In this document: positions 32,245-40,117 of the stretch, in pieces
Layout: every line of letters begins with the position of its first letter
How positions within the stretch are numbered: position 1 is the first letter of the stretch
NCBI GenBank assembly: GCA_036557285.1
Contig: DATBHW010000033.1
Location: 1-64,000 of the forward strand
Direction of reading: 5' to 3'
DNA from: Ktedonobacterales bacterium
Lineage (GTDB): Bacteria; Chloroflexota; Ktedonobacteria; Ktedonobacterales; DATBGS01
DNA length: 64,000 nucleotides
The notes under the pieces: model-generated
What the model saw: the letters and a program-made list of their open reading frames with translations, nothing else
Database searches by the model: none
What the model was told of the DNA's origin: nothing
Program-made: the position numbers and the translations under genes

Positions 32245-33026
32245 ACTCCTTTGTCGCCAACGGGGTACGCCTCGCGTACCGCATTGACGGGCCAGACGAT
32301 GCCCCGGCGCTCGTGATGCTCAACTCACTTGGGACCGATCTGCGCATGTGGAACCCCCAGGCAGCGATGCTCAGCCGCAACCTGCGCATCATTCGCTACG
32401 ACTGCCGGGGTCACGGCGCTTCCGATGCGCCTGCGGGGCCATATACTATCGAGCAGTTTGGACTCGATCTCCTCACGCTTCTGGACACATTACAGATTGA
32501 GCGGGCGCATCTCTGCGGTCTTTCGCTCGGTGGTCTGATCGCCTTGTGGTTCGCGGCGCATTATCCGGGGCGAGTTGCTCGCGCGGTCTTCGCCAACACC
32601 GCCGCGCGGATCGGCACAGTGGAAGGTTGGAATACACGCATCGCTCAGGTAAGCGAGGGAGGCATGGGCGCTGTACGGGACATGGTTCTCGCGCGCTTTC
32701 TCAGTGAGCAATTCCGCCAGCAGCACCCTGAGATAGTGCAACAGTTCAGCGAGACGCTCGATGCGATAGACCCCCAGGGATACAAGGGAGCCTGCGCAGC
32801 CCTCCGCGAAGCAGACCTGCGAGAAAAGCTGGCCGCCGTCCGCGCCCCATCACTCATCATCGCTGGCGAACTAGACGAGGCCACGCCACCATCGCAAGCG
32901 CGAGAACTTCACGCGGCCATCGCGGGAAGTGAACTCTCGATTCTCCGCGAGGCCGCGCACCTGTCGAACGTGGAACAGCCCGAAGCATTCAGCAAAGCGG
33001 TCAGCGCCTTTCTTGTTCACTCTTGA
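32241..33026 (+). CDS. pcaD: 3-oxoadipate enol-lactonase
   Basis: A 261-residue alpha/beta hydrolase that opens beta-ketoadipate enol-lactone. It has the HGxG-like region (DCRGHGASDAP), the nucleophile elbow LCGLSLGGLIALW, the acid region GELDEATPPSQAREL and the final histidine in REAAHLSNVEQPEAF. The ATG overlaps the pcaB stop. It completes the path from protocatechuate to beta-ketoadipate within five genes. The following CoA transfer and thiolase steps (pcaIJ, pcaF) are not here. Confidence 0.94.
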   Translation: MNSFVANGVRLAYRIDGPDDAPALVMLNSLGTDLRMWNPQAAMLSRNLRIIRYDCRGHGASDAPAGPYTIEQFGLDLLTLLDTLQIERAHLCGLSLGGLIALWFAAHYPGRVARAVFANTAARIGTVEGWNTRIAQVSEGGMGAVRDMVLARFLSEQFRQQHPEIVQQFSETLDAIDPQGYKGACAALREADLREKLAAVRAPSLIIAGELDEATPPSQARELHAAIAGSELSILREAAHLSNVEQPEAFSKAVSAFLVHS

Positions 33027-33045
33027 GGCGGTTGGCGCCGACAAC

Positions 33046-33075
33046 CTGACATACTCTGACCTGGCATGCTATAAA
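33046..33075 (+). promoter_or_regulatory. Promoter of the flavin reductase gene
   Basis: CTGACA at 33046-33051 and TATAAA at 33070-33075 are spaced 18 bases, with TGC before the -10. Transcription would begin near 33083, so the ATG at 33163 is the real start rather than upstream frames overlapping pcaD. Confidence 0.65.
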
Positions 33076-33162
33076 GCATCGGCGAAGGAACCAATTCAGC
33101 CCGGTCTGCCGATGTGTTACAATTTTTGTGCTACTCTGGAAGTATTTCATGGAGCAGGAATA

Positions 33163-33639
33163 ATGGATGAAGCTGTCAAGAAACAGGTGCTGCGCCTGTT
33201 TACCTATGGGCTGTATGCCGTCTCTGTCGCCGATAACGGCGAGGTAAACGCCTTCACCGCCAACTGGCTTTCACAGGCATCCTTCGACCCACCTATGCTC
33301 ATGGTTTCGGTGGAGAATGATTCCAAATCGCTTGGCATGATTCAGCGTTCGCAGCATTTTGCCGTCAACATCTATGAAAGCGGGCAGCGCGATCTTGCTG
33401 GGGCGCTGGGCAAGACCGCCTTCAAAGTCCCCGATAAGCTGAAGGGACTGGCCTATGATCTGAGCGCAACCGGCTGTCCTTTGCTCCATGATGCCCTGGG
33501 CTGGGTGGAATGCCGTGTGACCGCCAGCGCGCCTGCGGGCGACTCAACCATCATTGTCGGTGAAGTCATTGATGTAGGCATGCAGCGCGAAGGCGAAGCC
33601 CTGACTATGAAAGCAGCCGGGTATCGGCACGCAGGATAG
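33163..33639 (+). CDS. Flavin reductase-like FMN-binding protein
   Basis: A 158-residue split-barrel flavin reductase. It shows the family beginning (LRLFTYGLYAVSVADNGEVNAFTANWLSQASFDPP, with the ANWLSQASFDPPM flavin loop), NDSKSLGMIQRSQHFAVNIY, and a C-terminal VGEVIDVG strand. Such proteins supply reduced FMN to monooxygenases or act directly as flavin oxidoreductases. The start has GGAGCAGGA upstream. It lies just after the pca genes but has its own promoter, so its link to aromatic breakdown is by neighbourhood only. Confidence 0.85.
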   Translation: MDEAVKKQVLRLFTYGLYAVSVADNGEVNAFTANWLSQASFDPPMLMVSVENDSKSLGMIQRSQHFAVNIYESGQRDLAGALGKTAFKVPDKLKGLAYDLSATGCPLLHDALGWVECRVTASAPAGDSTIIVGEVIDVGMQREGEALTMKAAGYRHAG

Positions 33640-33756
33640 CTGCGCGCGGCCTGCCAATCGAAACTCGCTGGCCCTTGATCCCCGAAGCTGAACCAGCAGA
33701 CCTGAGGCAACCTTCGTTGCCGGTGAATCTCCAACAGGAAGATAAAGGAGGGGAGC

Positions 33757-35325
33757 ATGATCTTCCGCAGTCCGTTCCCCGATGTCACCATCCCCGAAGT
33801 CCCCTTTGCATCCTTTGTGCTGCGCCATGCCGAGCGCCTGGCTGAGAAACCGGCTCTCATTGATGGCGTCACAGGCCAGACCTATACCTATGGGCAGATC
33901 AACGACGCTGTGAGGCATGTCGCGGCAGGGTTGGCCCAGCGGGGCTTTCGTCAGGGCGACGTGTTGGCCCTTTACAGCCCGAACCTGCTGGAATACCCTA
34001 TCGCTTTTCTGGCCGCTGCCCTGTTGGGCGGCGCAACCACCACCATTAACCCGCTCTATACCGTTGATGAACTGACTTTCCAGTTGAACGCTGCCCAGGC
34101 GAAATACCTCATCACCGTTCCCTCCTCCCTGGAGAAAGCCCTGGCGGGCCAGCAACGCTCCGGCGTGCAGGACGTGATGGTTTTTGGCGAAGCGCCCGGC
34201 GTTACCTCATTTGCGGCGCTGCTGGAGAGTCATGGCGCCGTACCGCGGGTCGAGGTGAACCTGCGCGATGATGTGGTCGCGCTGCCCTACTCCAGCGGCA
34301 CGACGGGTCTATCGAAAGGGGTCATGCTGACCCACCGTAACCTGGTGGCGAACATCTGCCAGTTCACCCCGATGGGCATGATTACCGAAGGCGATACAGC
34401 TATTGGAGTGCTGCCCTTCTACCATATCTACGGCCTCTCGGTGATTTTGAGCCTCGGCCTGGCAACCGGAGCAACCATCGTCGCCCTGCCGCGCTTCGAT
34501 TTCCCCCAGTTCTTACAGACGATGCAAGACCATCGCGTCACAGTGAGCTATATGGCCCCGCCGATTATGCTGGCGATGGCAAAGCAGCCCATCGTTGATA
34601 ACTACGACCTCTCCCATTTGCGCGTGATGGTCACTGCCGCCGCGCCGCTGGGCAAAGAAATACAAGAAACGTGCGAGCAGCGCCTGCGCTGCCTGGTCGT
34701 GCAGGCGTGGGGCTTAACCGAAACCAGCCCTGGCGCAACGCTCCACCCCCTGGACCCCTCCAACGCCAGAGTCGGGTCGGTTGGCATCTGCATGCCCAAT
34801 ACCGAGTGCAAAGTGGTGGATATTGCGACTGGCGCTGAGTTGGGGCCACGCCAGGAGGGCGAGATTTGCGCGCGCGGCCCGCAGGTAATGAAAGGCTATC
34901 TCAACAATGCTGCTGCCACTGCCAGCATGCTTGACGCGGATGGCTGGCTGCATACCGGCGATATTGGCTATGCTGACGAAGACGGCTATTTTTATATCGT
35001 TGATCGCTTGAAAGAACTGATCAAGTATAAAGGCTTTCAGGTAGCTCCGGCGGAACTGGAGGCTGTCCTGCTGACGCACTCGGCCATTGCCGACGCTGCC
35101 GTAATCCCCAGCGCGGACGAGGAAGCGGGCGAGGTTCCCAAAGCCTTTGTGGTCCTCAAGCCCGACGCAGCCCTCACCGCCGACGAGATTATGGCCTACG
35201 TGGCCGAACGGGTCGCGCCGCATAAGAAAATCCGGCGGCTCGACTTCATCGAGCAAATCCCCAAATCGCCTTCCGGCAAGATTCTGCGCCGGGTTTTGAT
35301 TGAACAGGAACGAGCCAGGCAATAG
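33757..35325 (+). CDS. 4-coumarate-CoA ligase-like acyl-CoA synthetase
   Basis: A 522-residue AMP-forming synthetase of the 4-coumarate/fatty acyl-CoA type. A3 is YSSGTTGLSKGVMLTHRN, followed by LPFYHIYGLSV, the GLTETSPGAT motif, DGWLHTGDIGYADEDGYFYIVDR, and the C-terminal KSPSGKILRR lysine. It is a different branch from the benzoate-CoA-ligase-like protein at the left end of the window. AAAGGAGGGG lies before the ATG. Substrate could be a hydroxycinnamate or another acid; the pca neighbours favour an aromatic acid, but this is inference. Confidence 0.88.
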   Translation: MIFRSPFPDVTIPEVPFASFVLRHAERLAEKPALIDGVTGQTYTYGQINDAVRHVAAGLAQRGFRQGDVLALYSPNLLEYPIAFLAAALLGGATTTINPLYTVDELTFQLNAAQAKYLITVPSSLEKALAGQQRSGVQDVMVFGEAPGVTSFAALLESHGAVPRVEVNLRDDVVALPYSSGTTGLSKGVMLTHRNLVANICQFTPMGMITEGDTAIGVLPFYHIYGLSVILSLGLATGATIVALPRFDFPQFLQTMQDHRVTVSYMAPPIMLAMAKQPIVDNYDLSHLRVMVTAAAPLGKEIQETCEQRLRCLVVQAWGLTETSPGATLHPLDPSNARVGSVGICMPNTECKVVDIATGAELGPRQEGEICARGPQVMKGYLNNAAATASMLDADGWLHTGDIGYADEDGYFYIVDRLKELIKYKGFQVAPAELEAVLLTHSAIADAAVIPSADEEAGEVPKAFVVLKPDAALTADEIMAYVAERVAPHKKIRRLDFIEQIPKSPSGKILRRVLIEQERARQ

Positions 35326-35429
35326 CCTTGCCAACAGATGCGCTGAAGACGCAAGGCAATACAATTGCCTTGCGGAACGGACATAACCTATGTAGAGCGC
35401 CGCTAAGACGGCAGAGGAGGTTCTCGAAC

Positions 35430-36521
35430 ATGACCTATCGCAGCGAAGTGGTGGGCAGCCTGCTCAGGCCCACCTATCTGGCAGAGGCGAGGAAACAGCT
35501 TGAAGCTGGGCAGCTTGAGGCCGCCGCCTTCAAGGCCATCGAAGATCGGGCAGTGAACGAAGCCATCGCCCTTCAGGAAGCGGCTGGCATTGACATCATC
35601 ACCGATGGCGAACTGCGCCGCTACGCTTTCTACGGACACCTGATTGATTCTCTTACCGGCTTCGATAAGTTTGGCGGCTGGGCCATTCCGTTCCGAGATG
35701 AGACCGGCGAAGAACTGGTTCTCAAGCGCCCGGTAGTGGCGGAACGGCTCCAATGGAAACGCAGCATGTGTTCCGAGGAGTGGGTCTACCTGCGCTCGCG
35801 TACCTCGCGCCCTGGCAAAGTGACCATGATTAGCGCCCAGCAGGCCGCCGCTTACTACGATCCTGAGAAGTCGAAATCAGCGTATCCAACCCGCGACGCC
35901 TACCTGTCCGATATTGTTGATTTCACGCGCCGGGAGGTCGAGGAACTGATTCGCCTGGGCTGCTCCTACATCCAGATCGACGCCCCCCAGTATGCCGCGC
36001 TGCTCGACTCCAAGATGCGCGACGGCTATCGCCAGCGCGGAAACGACCCCGACAAAATGATTGACGTGTGTATCGAAATGGACAACGCGATCATTGATGG
36101 GCATCCTGGCGTGACCTTCGGCATCCATATCTGTCGCGGGAACAACCAGAGCAGATTCTACGCCAGCGGAGATTACGAACCTATCTCGCGCATCTTTGCC
36201 CAGACCCATTTCCAGCGCTTCCTGCTCGAATATGACGATGACCGCTCAGGAGGGTTTGAGCCGCTGCGGCATGTGCCAGAGGATCGCCACGTGGTCCTGG
36301 GTCTGGTCACAACCAAGAAGCCACGACTGGAAACCGCCGATGAACTGCGCCGCCGCATTGAGGAAGCGGCGCACATTATCCCGCTGGAGCGGCTGGCGCT
36401 CAGCCCGCAGTGCGGCTTCGCCTCCACGATGGAAGGCAACCATATTTCACCTGATGATCAGCGCCGCAAGCTTGAAATTGTGGCAAGCGTGGCGCGCGAG
36501 GTCTGGGGCGCTTCGGCGTAA
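35430..36521 (+). CDS. MetE/epoxyalkane-CoM-transferase-like zinc methyltransferase family
   Basis: A 363-residue protein of the cobalamin-independent methionine synthase C-terminal superfamily. It has VGSLLRPTYL near the start, the QIDAPQYA core, the zinc pair His-x-Cys in GIHICRGNN and a late Cys in SPQCGFAST. Full MetE is about 750 residues, so this is a single-domain relative. Such proteins include methionine synthase core enzymes and enzymes that use other thiols and alkyl donors. The start is fixed by AGGAGG at 35415-35420. It stands near acyl-CoA genes, but I cannot assign a substrate. Confidence 0.8.
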   Translation: MTYRSEVVGSLLRPTYLAEARKQLEAGQLEAAAFKAIEDRAVNEAIALQEAAGIDIITDGELRRYAFYGHLIDSLTGFDKFGGWAIPFRDETGEELVLKRPVVAERLQWKRSMCSEEWVYLRSRTSRPGKVTMISAQQAAAYYDPEKSKSAYPTRDAYLSDIVDFTRREVEELIRLGCSYIQIDAPQYAALLDSKMRDGYRQRGNDPDKMIDVCIEMDNAIIDGHPGVTFGIHICRGNNQSRFYASGDYEPISRIFAQTHFQRFLLEYDDDRSGGFEPLRHVPEDRHVVLGLVTTKKPRLETADELRRRIEEAAHIIPLERLALSPQCGFASTMEGNHISPDDQRRKLEIVASVAREVWGASA

Positions 36522-36544
36522 GGAGTGGGTTTTCGGTTTGTTCA

Positions 36545-36577
36545 CTGGCAGCGCCGCCTGGAAGGCGGCGCTGCCAG
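36545..36577. terminator. Strong hairpin between convergent genes
   Basis: A 14-bp perfect stem (CTGGCAGCGCCGCC at 36545-36558 and complement at 36564-36577) with a 5-base loop lies between the MetE-like and DedA genes. Confidence 0.75.
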
Positions 36578-36587
36578 TAGCTTTGCG

Positions 36588-37442
36588 CTAACGGGGCCGC
36601 CTCGGTCCCTGGTTATCAGGCATCCGCTGGTGGCCTGGATACCCCTGGCCCCCGCTCATATCCTCCTGATTCCACTCTTCGCGTACCCGCCCTTGCCTAC
36701 CAACTTCCCGACGCGGCTCCCACTCTGATTGATGGGTAGACCAATTATCAGGCCGTCGCTGCGCCTGGGCCATGCGCGCTGCCTGCGCTGCCCGCGCCGC
36801 GCGCTCATGCTTGATGTGGCGATAGATGTAGAGGGCCGCCAACGCCACAATCACGATCCCAATTACAATATCGGCTCCATGAAAGATGGACCCAAGTTCC
36901 TCGAATTGGTCGCCCAGCTTATAACCGGCAAACGCCAGCACAAAGCACCAGGGGAGCGAACCCAGCACCGTGTAGATGCAGAACTTTACGAAGTTCATGC
37001 GATAGATACCAGCGGGCAACGAGATATACGTGCGCACCACCGGCAAGAGGCGTGAGAAAAACGCCACTGGTGGGCCAAAACGCCCAAACCAGCGGTCCGC
37101 GCGGTCCGAATCAGCCTGCGAGATCAAGACATAGCGCCCATACTTCAGCAGCATCGGGCGGCCACCCGCGCGGCCAATCCCATAGGCCACAATTGATCCA
37201 ATCAGGCACCCAACAGCGCCTGCCACCGCCACCCCGATCAGCGAGGGCAGAAAGGCAGACGGACCAGCGGCAGCCACAATATAGATGCCCGCGAGCGGCA
37301 TCACAATTTCGCTGGGCAGTGGAATACAACAGCTTTCAATTGCCATTGCCAGGACGATACCCAGATACCCAAAGGTGACATACCAGTTGCGAATAAGATC
37401 AATAATACTCTCAGTGATGCTTGCTACGATGAGATGTTCCAT
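36588..37442 (-). CDS. DedA-family membrane protein
   Basis: A 284-residue DedA/VTT-type protein. The N-terminal half has several helices and the family motifs EsccIPLPSEIVMPLAG and FFSRLLPVVRTYISLPAGIYRMN, the second being the conserved re-entrant segment with Arg and Gly. One helix near residue 205 (IVIGIVIVALAALYIY) precedes a long hydrophilic, Arg/Gln-rich cytoplasmic tail of about 70 residues that most DedA proteins lack. Members are linked to lipid scrambling, undecaprenyl-phosphate recycling and envelope stress tolerance. The start at 37442 has GAGGG and GAAGG upstream; upstream in-frame ATG (37490) is less likely. Confidence 0.88.
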   Translation of the reverse strand: MEHLIVASITESIIDLIRNWYVTFGYLGIVLAMAIESCCIPLPSEIVMPLAGIYIVAAAGPSAFLPSLIGVAVAGAVGCLIGSIVAYGIGRAGGRPMLLKYGRYVLISQADSDRADRWFGRFGPPVAFFSRLLPVVRTYISLPAGIYRMNFVKFCIYTVLGSLPWCFVLAFAGYKLGDQFEELGSIFHGADIVIGIVIVALAALYIYRHIKHERAARAAQAARMAQAQRRPDNWSTHQSEWEPRREVGRQGRVREEWNQEDMSGGQGYPGHQRMPDNQGPRRPR

Positions 37443-37681
37443 AACCTTCAGCCCTCGCCCTCTTCGCGGCAGAATCCAGCAAAATAGCAAAGAAGCATTG
37501 ATGGAAAATGTGCTTCATACCCTGAACGCCCTTAACGGATAGCCGTTGCATAACTGTTAATGGAACGCATAGGAACAGGGACAAGTCACACAGGGGGAAG
37601 TTTTTCCTGTCATGCCTCATGTCCCTGGAGCAATTCATCAACCTTCGCATCTTGTGCATCTTTTTTGCCGACCATCAAACA

Positions 37682-37714
37682 AGCAGGACCAGCTTTTTGC
37701 AAGCTGGTCCTGCT
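37682..37714 (-). terminator. Hairpin terminator after lexA
   Basis: AGCAGGACCAGCTT at 37682-37695 pairs with its exact complement at 37701-37714 around a 5-base loop. It is about 40 bases past the lexA stop. Confidence 0.7.
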
Positions 37715-37752
37715 CTAAAAATAGGTACTGAAACCGGGAAGGGCATTACGCG

Positions 37753-38382
37753 CTAGCGCCGAGGGCGCTCAAACAGGCGATAGACAGCGCGCACCTTCCC
37801 TTGAATCTGCCAGTCGCGCTCCCACTCCGTCGCATCCACAAAAATAGAGTTCATCTGCGAATTGGCCGGACGCAGCTCGATCCGGTTCTTCTCCTTAAAG
37901 AAGCGCTTGAGCGTGGCCGCACCGCGCTCGCTGGAATCAGCTGAATTGTTGCAGGCCACAATCACATCGCCTGGCTCAATAGCCGCCTCCTGATCGATGA
38001 GGACATAATCGCCATCATCAATGCAGTCCTCGATCATTGACTTGCCTCTGACTTCCAGCAGGTACTTCCTTCCGTTATACGCCTGCCGGGTCAGATCAAC
38101 GTGCTGGTCGGGAACATCGTAGATTTCGAGCGGCTGACCAGCAGCAATGCGCCCTTTCACCTCCAGCCCTTGCTGAGTCAGGCGAATGCCACGGCTGGTA
38201 TGGCCTTCACGCTTGATAAAGCCCTTCTTCTCCAGCACGCCTAAATGGTAATCCACATGTCCGGTGGACTCGATGCCCACCGCTCCGCCAATCTCTCGAT
38301 TGGTGGGGGGGCGCCCATGCTCCTGGATATACTCCTGAATGAAGCTATAGATCGCCCGCTGCTTCGCGCTCATGTCATCCAT
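37753..38382 (-). CDS. lexA: LexA repressor
   Basis: A 209-residue SOS repressor. The N-terminal winged helix-turn-helix (AIYSFIQEYIQEHGRPPTNREIG) is followed by the self-cleaving S24 domain. The Ala-Gly cleavage pair is in GRIAAGQPLE, the nucleophile is in GKSMIED, and the base is the Lys in ATLKRFF. All needed residues are present, so RecA-stimulated autocleavage is expected. The start has GAGGG 5 bases upstream. A GAAC-N4-GTTC box about 90 bases upstream indicates autoregulation. Length is typical (about 200). Confidence 0.94.
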   Translation of the reverse strand: MDDMSAKQRAIYSFIQEYIQEHGRPPTNREIGGAVGIESTGHVDYHLGVLEKKGFIKREGHTSRGIRLTQQGLEVKGRIAAGQPLEIYDVPDQHVDLTRQAYNGRKYLLEVRGKSMIEDCIDDGDYVLIDQEAAIEPGDVIVACNNSADSSERGAATLKRFFKEKNRIELRPANSQMNSIFVDATEWERDWQIQGKVRAVYRLFERPRR

Positions 38383-38470
38383 TGTACCCTCAAACTCTCC
38401 TCTCGCCGGGGTCCGATCCCTGATCCCTGGTCAGGTCTACACGAAGGAGGCTGCCCACGCCGTATACCGA

Positions 38471-38486
38471 TAGAACCCACGTTCTA
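38471..38486 (-). promoter_or_regulatory. lexA: LexA operator (SOS box) of lexA
   Basis: TAGAACCCACGTTCTA is a palindrome that contains GAAC-N4-GTTC, the Gram-positive-type SOS box. A TGCTACAAC extended -10 on the reverse strand (38491-38499) lies immediately upstream, so bound LexA would cover the start site near 38484. Confidence 0.8.
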
Positions 38487-38568
38487 CTAGTTGTAGCATA
38501 CCAAACCCCACGCGCGCTGTCAAGAGGTTTCTTGAACGAATTTTCCTAAGCGCCTGAGGAGACGCCAG

Positions 38569-39729
38569 TTAGCCAGCCTGCTCACCTACAAAATCGCCGA
38601 ACAGATCCATCTGCGAGATCACGCCTCCCTGGAAGCGCGCAATGGAGAGCAGCGCGCCACGCAAGCCTGCTATATCTACCGCCCAGAGGCGACCACCATC
38701 GCGCTCCAGCACGAGACAACTTCCCGCTGTTGCCAGCACCCGCCCATGAATAGGTACATCTACGGTCGGAAAGAGCCGCTCAGGCTGTGCGCGCAGGGTC
38801 TGCAAGCGAAAAAACTGGCGAAAATCCTCAACCTCTGGCGCGGGCAGCAGCAGAGAGGTTTCCTCCGTTTTGAGATGGCGAGCGACATAGTGAAAGGTTT
38901 TATCGATCTCTTCACGCGCCTCATCATCGGCCAGCAAAGGGTAGAGGCCGCGAATCTTGCTGGCTGCGCGGACCCGATCAATCAGCCCCAGATCACAGAG
39001 GGCACGTTCCATCCGTCGCGCCGCGAAGCCATCCGGGCAGCGAGCGATCACCGCGCCCAGATGCGCGCCCTGCTCCAAAAAACGCAGCCGCACGCGCCGC
39101 TCGATTGCCACACCCACTTTGACGCGCCCTGGCCCAAACGCCGCCAGATAGACCACATGTGGCTCAGAGAGGTAGGGAGCCTGCTCCAGCGCGGCAGGCG
39201 AAGGCGTCTCTAACCCAACCCAGCGAGGCATCGCTTCGTGGCGCAGCCATTCAGGCACGCCCTCCAATTCGGCACAGGCCGAACATTGAAAGACGCGGGC
39301 GTAATCCGGCCCACGCTCAACGCTCCCCAGTTCCTCGCCTTGCTGCGGGCAGGGCAGGCGCTTAAAAGTCGCGCGATCACGGTAGCCAACACAGAGGCGC
39401 AGACGTTCGTGTAGACGAAAAAGCAGGTTCAGACCCGGTTCGATGGGGAAACGACGCAAAGGCGGATCGGCCATGCCAGCAGGCAGCGGCCAGGGACGCA
39501 AGAGCAGTTCCAGGCGCGCGTTTCCCTTCGCCTGGCTCTCTGCTCCAGCAGCAGCGCCCGGCTTCGGCGCCCATTCATAAGCAATGAGATGCTGGGAAGG
39601 GCGAACAGCAGTAGGATCAAAAACATCTGAAATAGCGCCACGAGCGCCTGGCAGCCTATGCTTTTGGCCCACTTGATCCGGTTTATATGGCCCTGCGGTT
39701 CTTGCCTCCGTTGGCATGCGGCTCCTCAT
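38569..39729 (-). CDS. DUF2797-like protein
   Basis: A protein of up to 386 residues that I recognise as DUF2797-like by the segment VVYLAAFGPGRVKVGVA together with FLEQGAHLGAVI and ARRMERAL, a pattern reminiscent of GIY-YIG-like folds. The first 110 residues are hydrophilic. A Cys-rich site is in LPCPQQGEE and FQCSACAEL, which could bind a metal. The function is unknown. The start could be the ATG at 39729 or the ATG at 39717; neither has a strong ribosome binding site. The gene stands alone upstream of lexA. Confidence 0.75.
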   Translation of the reverse strand: MRSRMPTEARTAGPYKPDQVGQKHRLPGARGAISDVFDPTAVRPSQHLIAYEWAPKPGAAAGAESQAKGNARLELLLRPWPLPAGMADPPLRRFPIEPGLNLLFRLHERLRLCVGYRDRATFKRLPCPQQGEELGSVERGPDYARVFQCSACAELEGVPEWLRHEAMPRWVGLETPSPAALEQAPYLSEPHVVYLAAFGPGRVKVGVAIERRVRLRFLEQGAHLGAVIARCPDGFAARRMERALCDLGLIDRVRAASKIRGLYPLLADDEAREEIDKTFHYVARHLKTEETSLLLPAPEVEDFRQFFRLQTLRAQPERLFPTVDVPIHGRVLATAGSCLVLERDGGRLWAVDIAGLRGALLSIARFQGGVISQMDLFGDFVGEQAG

Positions 39730-40059
39730 CTTCTGTGCGTCAAACGATGCTGTACCGTTTTCTCCCCGCTAGCTCCCCCGCCCTCGTATCACCAGTCTCT
39801 CTCTGAACAAGCAGCGAACTGGCAGCACGAATCGTGCCTGAGTCTACTGCGCTCCTTCAGCCTGTCATCATCAGCGTTCTGCTGCATTCATCGCGCATTT
39901 CACGCAACCAGGCTCATCTGTATGTGCTTCTATCAGCAGTTAAAGCAACCACTGTGCTATTGCAATCATAACACAACCGCGCAAAAGAAACAAACAGAAG
40001 TTCTACTTTTCTATTTTTCCGCCCTGGCATAACCTCTGATCGCCAGCTCATGAAAATGG
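39730..40059. other. Intergenic region, nothing recognised
   Basis: About 330 bases with a local drop in GC from about 39930 to 40020. It must contain the promoter of the DUF2797 gene, which I cannot place. No gene is supported. Confidence 0.45.
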
Positions 40060-40096
40060 CCCCTGCCTGGCATCCTTTCGAGCTATCAGGCAGGGG
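40060..40096 (-). terminator. Hairpin terminator after the penicillin-binding protein gene
   Basis: CCCCTGCCTG at 40060-40069 pairs with CAGGCAGGGG at 40087-40096; on the reverse strand a short T-rich run follows (CCATTTTC). Confidence 0.65.
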
Positions 40097-40117
40097 CGTC
40101 TTATCGCTGACAAAGCC

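Noticed and set aside
32929-33162. Upstream extension of the flavin reductase overlapping pcaD
   Set aside because: The reading frame lacks family sequence there, and a good promoter (33046-33075) lies between.
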